A stretch of 64,000 nucleotides of DNA from Rhizophagus irregularis (lineage: Eukaryota > Glomeromycota > Glomeromycetes > Glomerales > Glomeraceae), in assembly GCF_026210795.1 (NCBI RefSeq), contig NC_089433.1:310001-374000 (forward strand). The letters run 5' to 3'. The notes below the pieces were generated by a model, which saw nothing but the letters and a program-made list of their open reading frames with translations, was not told where the DNA came from and did not search any database. Position numbers and translations under genes: made by a program. Positions 55,550 to 64,000 of this stretch are shown in pieces; the first letter of the stretch is position 1; each line of letters begins with the position of its first letter.

Positions 55550-56680
55550 TCATGATCTACAAATTAATCACCTAATACCTTTTATCACCTGACCTTTAAT
55601 TAATTCTTCGTTGCGGACTATTTATCCTATTGGTTGGTAGTTTAATGCCATTCCGGACCAATTATCCTTTGTTCACATGAGTCGTAGTTTAATGTCTTTG
55701 CGGACCAATTAAAATACAATTTTAAACTAAAAATTTATACACTAATATTAAATATAATACTGCGCCCCACAATTATTAAATTTACTAGGTAAGTTACGGC
55801 ATTACACCGATCAGCCGGTGAAAACAAATGACCGGCGATCACATGACATTATGCTTTTTATCAATCCGCGCAGTACATTCCAATTTTAAACTTTGACAAA
55901 GGTGAGTTTGCTTCTTAGTGAATAATAGTGCAATTATTCACACGGTTTTTCATATGTAGGATTTTCCTCTATTAATTTCTAGAATTCCTATGTATTGTAA
56001 TTCCTGTATCTAAAATGAAATAATACCAATTAACGCTCATTTTTATAAGTTATGTACAATATTAATAAGCAAAGTGTGTTTAATATCCTAGTTAAATAAT
56101 TTAAGTTGATTTTCATCCGAACATAAATCAATTTTATGGAATCAGTATAAATAAATCTCTATTTACTAATAAAATTTTGAGAAACTAAACTTAATTAATT
56201 ATGTTATCAAATAATTATACAGTGATATTTACATTCCAGAGAAATAAATAATTCAGAGATTTGCAATAATATTTAAATTAATTACGATTACAGACCTTAT
56301 ATTGTCTAAACAATTAAATATTGAAGCTTCTTCAAATTCATCAATTCGTGGAATGTTAGTTACCACAAATAAAAATTATTCTTTAGCCTGTTTAGACGTA
56401 TAAATTATTTGTCGTGCTAATCAACGTGAATGTGATGAAATTTTTTGGTTGGATAATCATATAATTTAAAACATCATACTGTAATGCCGTAGTATACACA
56501 GTGAATCTATTAATTTTAAGGCGCAGCATTGTATTTTGAATTAGTGTATATTTACAATTGTATATTAGATGGTCCGCGATGACGTTAAACTAGAGGATCA
56601 GGTGATAACGTCCGAGATAACGTAAAATTAAGGAGTAACCACGGATTTGTGTATTTGTTTATAGGTGATTATCAATGATT
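55550..56680. mobile_element. ~1.1-kb non-autonomous element with long inverted arms
   Basis: The left arm (about 55550-55812) and right arm (about 56478-56680) are imperfect reverse complements. They share, in order, AATCACCTA, TAGTTTAA-GTC, GCGGACCA, ATACAATT, ATACACTAAT, CTGCGCC and ACGGCATTACA. The ~665-bp interior has no coding capacity. Exact tips and target duplication are uncertain. Confidence 0.7.
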
Positions 56681-57099
56681 GACATATTCTTCGTTAAAAA
56701 TATATTTATCTAATAATAATAGTCACCTGGAGAAAAAAGTTTAACAAGTATTTTCATTTATTTATCTAAATGATTGGTAAAAGAAATTTCATCTACCAAT
56801 TTGGTATAAAGTAAAAAATGATTGAATATTTTATTATTTATCTCATGTATACTAATTGGTCGCCAGTGATTTTTTTGATGATATAATTCATGCCGGTAAT
56901 TTTTCTGATGATATTTTTCATGTTTACGTGTTTTTATAGTTTATTTATACCTTTCCCACTCCTTCCCATCACTGGACGTTAGTCTCCATGAGTAATACTA
57001 GTTATTTTATTTATTATAAGTATAGCATTCTTTGTTGTATTTGATCCAATTAGCTAGGTTTTTTTCTATTTTTTTTTTTGTTGTAACTTTTTCCCGTTA
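56681..57099. other. Spacer before the ~100-bp periodic array
   Basis: AT-rich. The part from ~56960 (CACTGGACGTTAG, AGTAATACTAGTTATTTTA) resembles a diverged unit of the array that follows. No gene seen. Confidence 0.5.
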
Positions 57100-57640
57100 G
57101 ACGATTCTAGATAACTTTTTGCGGTAAGTTTCTTTGGGTGAGCGTTATTGGTATTAATAGCAATACTAGTAATTCTATTTATTTCTTCTTTTTTTTAGGT
57201 TTCTGGACGATTTTTGGCAATTCGTGGTAGGTTGGATGTTAATGGCGACATTGTTAAACTATATTACCGCTACCTTTTTTATTTTTTTTTAGGTTCCCAG
57301 ATGATCTAAACAACATTATATTCTTCATGGTAGGTCCTTTGTATGGTGCCAATGGCGTATTACTTAATAATGTTAACGCATTTTTTTATTTTTTAGATTT
57401 CTGGATGATTCTTGGGCGTGGTCAGTAAATTTCTTTGGATAATTATGTGATGGTGTTAATTGTAGTACTAACACCATTATTTATTTTGTTTTTTTAGGCT
57501 TTGAAGCAATTTTGGGTCGAAGCATCATGGTACGTAGGTTCTTTAAATGGTGTGATAATGATGCTATTAGACAAAACTAATAATTGCCTTCGCATTTTTG
57601 TAGGTTTTTTGGATAGGAAACGTAGACTCTAAGACGTATT
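57100..57640 (+). repeat. ~100-bp tandem array with acceptor- and donor-like signals per unit
   Basis: T-rich acceptor-like ends (…TTAG) fall at 57100, 57198, 57292, 57396, 57497 and 57603, i.e. every 94-106 bp. After each comes a 23-37-nt block, most with (C)TGGA(C/T)GATT(T/C)T, then GTAAGT/GTAGGT-like donors and an 'intron' with ATGGTG..AAT..TACTAA and a poly(T). The blocks do not keep a common reading phase, so coding is not supported. Confidence 0.55.
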
Positions 57641-57651
57641 AGAAGTTGTTT

Positions 57652-57668
57652 GTTGGAATCGAACCAAC
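57652..57668 (-). other. tRNA-like T-arm/B box
   Basis: On the minus strand GTTGG-TTCGATT-CCAAC is a perfect T-arm with canonical B box GGTTCGATTCC, followed by AAACAAC; a GTTGTTA lies ~50 nt before. There is no room for D and anticodon arms, so it is not a complete tRNA. Confidence 0.4.
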
Positions 57669-57699
57669 TGGAACAATGTTCCAAATCATTAACAACATA

Positions 57700-60670
57700 G
57701 TTTAGAAGGATAAAATATTAATGTAACGCATATAATAAATATCTAGTTTTAAATAAATAAAATAAATAAATGATGTTTATTAATAAATAATAATATACAA
57801 TACACTTAGGATATAACATGAGATATCAGGATATTAATCGATGAAACATCGTATTTTAATAATATAAATATCATTGAAATATCAAGATACCGATATGAAT
57901 ATGATATATATACAATGCGAGTATGGCCAGTTTGGGGATGCCCTATAACTCCAACGAAACATAAGCAGTCACTTTATAATTTTCGATATTTTGTAATATA
58001 ATTTTAAATAAACTTTGGTAATCATATTATCATATTGTTTATTTAAATCTTCTAATTTTAATTTATCTTTATCAGGCACTACACCGGTTAGCATAGGCCC
58101 CAATTTTCCACACTATCAGTAGGAATATTGGCAGTTGCATTCAATAACGATCAAATATTAAAAAATTCTCTTAAATGAGATGCTTCAGACCAATTTTCAA
58201 AAAATGTCTCAAGTCCATCTATTCCTAGCAAAATATTCTTTTTTTTTTGTGAAAATAGTCTTTTTATTTATTTTCTGTATTATAAGTTAAATAGCTTGCA
58301 CTGCATAAAATTTGGTTTACGCTTTATTATCAAACAACACGCAAATTCAATGCATAATAATAATAATGCTAATATTACAATCATCAAATACAATTCTTTC
58401 CGCAATCCCAATTTGACCTATTTCGTAAAGGTCGCTTTCACATAAAATGAATAAAGCATGAAGTGGGATTGTTATTAAATTAGTCACTTTACTTCAATTT
58501 TTTCATATTATTATTCATTGAAGAAAAAAAAAAATGATTAAATGTTGATAATCAAATATAATAAAGAATCACGTATAAACAAACTTAAATTAAATTTCCA
58601 ATTTGCCATTTTAATGAATTATTGACTATTTAGTGATTAAAATTTTAGAAATACTTACTGTTGACAAAATGACATTAAAATAACTTGGATGAATTTTTGC
58701 TTATTTAATATTTATGATTATTATTTTTTGGAAATTTAAAACTGATATCTTCATTAAGAGAAAATAATAATATTCTAGTAATAAGTTTCTTGGGATTATT
58801 ATCGTCTTCTACATTTTCGTTTTCCTTTATTATGAGCGCGGAACTAAAAACATTTGAACGAATATTGTTTATTTTTTTGAAAAATTGATTTTCTTTACTA
58901 TCATAACTTGCAAAACTTTTGTATAATACTTTGTAATTTTATAAATATTTTCTTCAGTATAATCGTTATAATCGATATTCAACTTTGCCACTTGTTTGCG
59001 TTCAATTTTTCCATTTACATGAATCACCTAAACAAAATTATCTTTCTTTAAGTTCTGCATATTTGAATTTATTTAACACTAATTTTATAAAATATTTATA
59101 AGAAACAAATAATACAATTATTATTTGATTATGGTATTATAACTGATTTATAAATACGCATAAGTAAGATGAACCTACATAATACACAATAATATGATAA
59201 AGAATAATATTTTTTGTAAATTATGCATTCGGATTTAATACTGACTATGTATTTTTGATAAAAAGTACAATGCTTTGAGTTGTAATTATATGTATTAAAG
59301 CAATTGAGATTTCGCTTTAATATAATCGTTTTAACTAATTCATTCACGCTTAAATGTGTGTGAACGAATAACAATCTTTATAAATTAATTGATAATAAAC
59401 TGCATCCCAATCAAAAGTTTTTATTTGTCCAATTACTATAAACAATGGGATACTTTAAAATAAATACAGTTATCCCAATTTTAATGCTTGAATTTTACTA
59501 ATACAGTAATAGCAAATATTATTCCACAAGTTTATTTTTTATTAATTAATAAAACCATTGTAATATTATCGTATTAAACCTAAAACCTAAAAATCATTAT
59601 TTTTAAATCAAAAAAGTAATCGATAATGATTATAAAATTGAAGTGATTTTATTAATAATAACGAATTTGTAAATCAAATCTATTACATCAGTTAAATAAA
59701 TCTAATCTCTTTGTTGGTGGGGTATGAGATGTTTGTACTATAATTGTCCGGAGCATAGCGAAGGACTATTTATTGTACGGAACTAGATAAATTTGCAGTA
59801 CCAGTTTTAACCCATGCATTTGCCTTCCTTCCACCTACGTCACTATAATTTAGCCCCTGCTTATTTCCTTTTATGTTTTGTATCACATTTTTTGTAACAC
59901 TTGTCACATTTTTGTAACCATTTATATATACATATGTATATTATTGTTACTATTAAGCTTAAGCAGTGTTTAAGCATATTAAGCAATGGACTCTCAATGG
60001 TTTCCGTTTTCCTAGTATTATTTAAATATTCTACACAGTTTATTACTTGATTATTTTTACAATTTTCTTTTACTTCCTCTTCAATTTTCAAGATTATAAT
60101 GTGACTACACTCTACTAATTCCTAAAACATATATTAATTTAATCTTAGCGTAAGAGTTTGTAAGATAAGTTTAACATTAATGTCACAACGAATACCTTTA
60201 TTTTCCATATAAGTTCAATTAAGCAAGATGCTTCATATTTTTCCTTTTCTACAGGAATTAAAACTTCTGCTACTTTTCTTATTCATCCTATACTTTCGTG
60301 AAATGAATCATAAACTAATAAAGTAGCCTTCCCATCTATATAATAAAGTATGTATAAAGAATTAATTCATACTTTATTCATAAATATAACTTAAATATGT
60401 ACCATGAATATGTAATCCATATAATCGCAATTCCTTAAACAAACTAATAAGGCATGCATGAAGATAAATTTCGGGCCTTTTTACAATAATAGATGATCAA
60501 ACTGTTATAACAGCACAGTCATGTATCAATCTAACTAATTTGTTATAGTCCTCATTCTCTTGTTATATAGTATATATATTTTTTAATTGAAAGGCTTTAT
60601 TATAATAAATGATATTATCTTTTTTGGTAATAAATCAATTGTTACAATTAATCTTTAAAAAAAGTGTAAT
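57700..60670. other. Intergenic, no gene seen
   Basis: AT-rich sequence with short frames only. A dispersed GTCC...GGAC motif lies at 59741-59769. The minus-strand frame 59861-60091 is Lys/Asn-rich with no family signal. Confidence 0.5.
59741..59769. repeat. Dispersed GTCC...GGAC motif, copy 2
   Basis: AATTGTCCGGAGCATAGCG then AAGGACTAT; close copy of the motif at 18877-18906. Confidence 0.55.
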
Positions 60671-60892
60671 TTAAATATCAATGAGGTATAATCTTTCATA
60701 TTCTTTAATCACTTTTTCATTTGCTTTAACAGAAATTGGATTGACCATACACAAACATTGAAACATCCCAAGAAACTGTAGCATGGGTAATGTCAACCCC
60801 TGTGTTTTATGAATAATAAGTGAAAAATGCATTTTGTAAAGAAATTGAGTGCTTCTAGCTGAAAGTATAATTTTAAACTCTGATAATATCAT
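60671..60892 (-). pseudogene. PIF1-like helicase C-terminal relic
   Basis: A 73-codon frame contains MHFSLIIHKTQGLTLPMLQF. The IHK-x-QGLTL string is typical of the last conserved motif of PIF1-family helicases, including those of Helitrons. Nothing else of the helicase is open around it, so it is a decayed fragment. Confidence 0.5.
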
Positions 60893-61199
60893 AATAGCAT
60901 TAAAATCAATTATTCACTGAAGTCAGATTTTATTCAGAGTTTAAAATAAAACCTCCATTTAATATAAAATATTATTAGTATTTGGTATCTATAATTATAC
61001 TAGCTTTTATTTTTTAAGTTTCTGATGTAAATTTTGATCATTCCCAATTTTAATTACACCTTTCTATGCTATCACATAATCTTTAGCAAAATTGCCTTCA
61101 TTCAAAATGGTACATAACCCAATACTAGTACTGTTGATCTTTAGCTAATCCTAATTCAATTATCAAATCTCTTCTTAAACATGTTTACAAGAGTATTAC

Positions 61200-61420
61200 A
61201 ATTCTTCTTATTTACAAAAAAATGTGCACTGGTATCCCAACATCCATAAATATTGCGGAATTACAAAGTCAGTCATATCTATTAGTCTTGTAGGTAGAAT
61301 CAATAAGTATTAACCATTTGTGATACTGAAGTTTTTTAGTTGTTTCTATAGGCACTTTTTTTTCATTTCAAATCATATACATTTGAATTAAGACTTAATT
61401 CATCTGTTGTGTATCTCTTA
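61200..61420 (-). pseudogene. MULE-type transposase relic
   Basis: Minus-strand translation around 61316-61269 reads LILIDSTYKTNRYD followed by a stop. D-x-TYKTN is the first catalytic-Asp region of MULE (FAR1-like) transposases. A later segment (near 61235) reads DVGIPVHIF in place of the usual core. Stops in all frames show decay. Confidence 0.45.
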
Positions 61421-64000
61421 ACAGTATCAGGCATAGTATAGTTTTTTGCTTCATTTTTGACTAAAATCTGGACAACTTGTAAATGTTTAACTTTATCATT
61501 ATTATCTTACAATGCATTTTTAATCAATGGATTACTAAACACTCTTTTGGCTTTTGATGAATTAGCTTTCATGTCAATGGAATCTTTTAAGTCAGTGTGT
61601 GATCAGGAGATTCCTTGTAATGTTTGATTCTAATGATTTTTGAAGAAATTAAGTATGAAACTTTAGTGACAAATACCAGATGGTAGAATTGATATTTTTC
61701 TATATTTGTTATTTTGATGTTTTCATTTTGTTTTGCTTGACTTGATATTTCATAAACTGATACATGAAGGCCTTCCACTAATGATCACCATTGAAGAGTT
61801 TTCACAAATTGTATTGTATCCAAATATTTGTGACTAAAGGCTACAATTGTTATCAAAATCTTTAATTGGAATTTCTAAGGTAACATTTACAAGATCCCAC
61901 TTTTCATCTTGAGTAAGTCTAGTCAAAAAGGATGCAACCAGTAAAGTAGTCATAATAAATTTTTTTTTCCCTCCAAATATAAATAATAATTGCAATCTCA
62001 TATAAAAAGAAAAATATACTAGTTATCTTCAAATAGAATATTGAAGTATATAAAAATAAATAAATATAGTGAAATCATACTAGTTTAGAAGTGGGACTTA
62101 ATAGTAATATTATAATAATAATTCCAACAAATAGTAAGAAAATAAAACTTCTATATAAAAAACTAAATCACAAGATTTTGGACCAACTTTTTAATTTAAA
62201 AAAGCCATAAAAAGAAGTATTACTTATTACTGAATACTTTTTTTAAAACATTTCCAATGCTCATAACTAACAGTTAACAATGAGAACAAAAAACTTTAAA
62301 AAAAAGTAATAAACAGAAAAAATGTGATACCAATATCAAAAAAAAATTTTCAATAAGCAAATCATATTTCATATCTGGCCAATGGTCACCTTCATCCACT
62401 TCTTCTTTTCTTTTTAGAGATGATATCATATGTGTATATAAATGCAACCTCACATGAATACTGAAACTGTGTACTCCCACTTGGTTCCACCATTAACTGA
62501 AAACATCTTCTAAAAGTGCATCCTTAGAGAAAATACTAAAAATCATTGTACATAGTGGAATCTTGTGACCAATATACAATTCAGGTATTTTCTTTTGTAA
62601 TCATACAGAGTATCCAAAACTTAAATATTAAAAGTAACATCAAATTGTCTTATATAAAACAAGTGATTTATTACATAGATTTTTTCTGATACCACAGTTT
62701 GCAATAATCCCATAGCATTTACCTTTCTACTTCTTTTTTAAGTTCCATATTTTCTTTTTTTAGATAATGTTTTCTTTTAAGGTTTTTAACCCTATTTTCT
62801 AAGGCCCTTTCTGTTGTTGTATTTTGTAATTCCCACTCTTATTGCCTGTGTATGTGATAATGTTGGAAGATAACTAACTTTGCATTATTCATATCTTTTA
62901 AATTTCCTTTAAGATTAAGATCTAATGTTAATATTTGGCCTTTATAATCCAATCTATCAAACACATAAGCATGTAATTCTCTAGCTATTAAAATTCCAGT
63001 ACCCTAGATAGTTTTCATTATCTTTATTTGTAAAATATGATATATAATTGTTCATAATAGTTTTGTATATATATTTGGCCTCTATATTTTTAAGAAAGTT
63101 CAGATACTGTATATCCAATATGCTAATTTTCTTTTCTTCCATTAGATCTAATATAAAATTGTCTTTTTTCAATTATTAATGTGCTTATGTTGACTGTAAT
63201 CATTGATTGTTTAGGTTCAGTACAATATTGTCTAATAGAAATTGGAACCATTCTGGAGTTTATCCCTTTTTGCAGTTGAGTGAACCTTTAATATCAGATC
63301 AGGTTCTAAGAAAATAACCATCTCAGCTAATGACAAATGTTGATCAAGAAGTGAAATTTGTTTTTTCTTTAAACTAGTCATATATACCTTCAACGTTATC
63401 GTCTGATAATCTTATTCATTTCTCAAATTCACTACTCTTCTCAGTATTATGTCTTGAGATTCTTTCATTATCATCAATATTTCATTTTTCGCGTAATAAA
63501 TCTAAAAATTGGGTTGAACATCAATATCCTGCCTTTTGTTAAGTGCATTATCAACCTAAATATTCGTGCATTTTCAAATTGGGGCTACTTTGGACCATAA
63601 AATTTTTAAAGCTTTCTTGTCCTTTTGAAATAGAATCAAAAATATTAAGAATGTTAGGGTAAATAGGATTATATAAAATGGAAAAATAAAAATTTTCAGG
63701 TAACAATAAAGAAGTTTTGAAAATTAATCAAATTGATTCAGTTAAATTCAGTACAAATATAAGTAAAAATAAAAATGTATTGAGTAAGGTATTCTATACA
63801 TGGTATTAAAACTTTATTGATCATGTAAATCACATGATTATGGGTGTATAATACTGTAACATGTGTGTTTAATTTTGTTGAAGATAATGACTGAGAAGTT
63901 GTCTATGTTAATGTATTCTTTCTGAATAGTATTTCTTTAATATGTATTTCTTTAATATCTTGACCTTCATATCATCAATACATAAAGGAATTTTAGTCAA
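61421..64000. other. Relic-rich intergenic stretch to the window end
   Basis: Minus-strand fragments (for example 61778-61587 and the 63.2-63.6 kb region) look like broken coding sequence in several frames, possibly the same decayed transposon as above. No frame can be named and no intact gene is present. Confidence 0.4.

Noticed and set aside
59129-59374. Minus-strand 81-codon frame
   Set aside because: No recognisable motif, AT-rich, and no neighbouring exon signals.
1-64000. CRISPR array, bacterial operon or ribosomal RNA
   Set aside because: Introns, poly(A) LINEs and gene families are eukaryotic; no direct-repeat/spacer pattern and no rRNA motif seen.

Overview
The window looks like part of an arbuscular-mycorrhizal (Glomeromycotina, Rhizophagus-like) fungal genome. 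The DNA is very AT-rich with long homopolymer runs. Introns are 65-105 nt and close to GTAAGT...TTTAG. The gene content is typical of that group: BTB-BACK-TLDc proteins, amplified kinases with a Cys4 ribbon in front of the kinase domain, a small secreted Cys-rich protein, LINEs and many small inverted-repeat elements. This assignment rests on recognised family features; no database search was run.

Layout. 1-652: 3' end of a BTB-BACK-TLDc gene. 1151-4626: a kinase gene preceded by four degenerate N-lobe/zinc-ribbon modules. 5768-8067: a satellite of ~60-bp units, followed by a hexanucleotide microsatellite (8384-8498). 8500-16732: a minus-strand LINE (LINE-A) with poly(A) and a target-site duplication that falls in the microsatellite; it is damaged by a frameshift and an in-frame stop. 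20325-28469: four tandem BTB-BACK-TLDc paralogues sharing one promoter block; the first has a nonsense codon, and a 239-bp MITE sits between the third and fourth. 30748-32850: a minus-strand BTB-BACK gene with a repetitive Ser/Pro/Lys tail. 36879-41771: three tandem kinase copies, of which the first is open and the next two are decaying. 44027-44347: a candidate small secreted protein. 44684-52746: a second, intact-looking LINE (LINE-B, plus strand). 52762-64000: nearly gene-free, holding a 1.1-kb inverted-repeat element, a ~100-bp periodic array with splice-like signals, and relics of a MULE transposase and a PIF1-like helicase.

The window is dominated by local duplication of host signalling and adaptor genes and by transposon insertion. 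The duplicated genes serve as internal controls: they give empty sites for insertions, show which frames are broken, and expose conserved upstream motifs. The most unusual objects are the serial pseudokinase N-lobe gene, the doubly palindromic satellite with apparent CpG decay, the splice-signal array near 57.1-57.6 kb, and the ORF1/ORF2 organisation of the two LINEs. All intron positions are inferred from splice motifs, reading phase and paralogue comparison.
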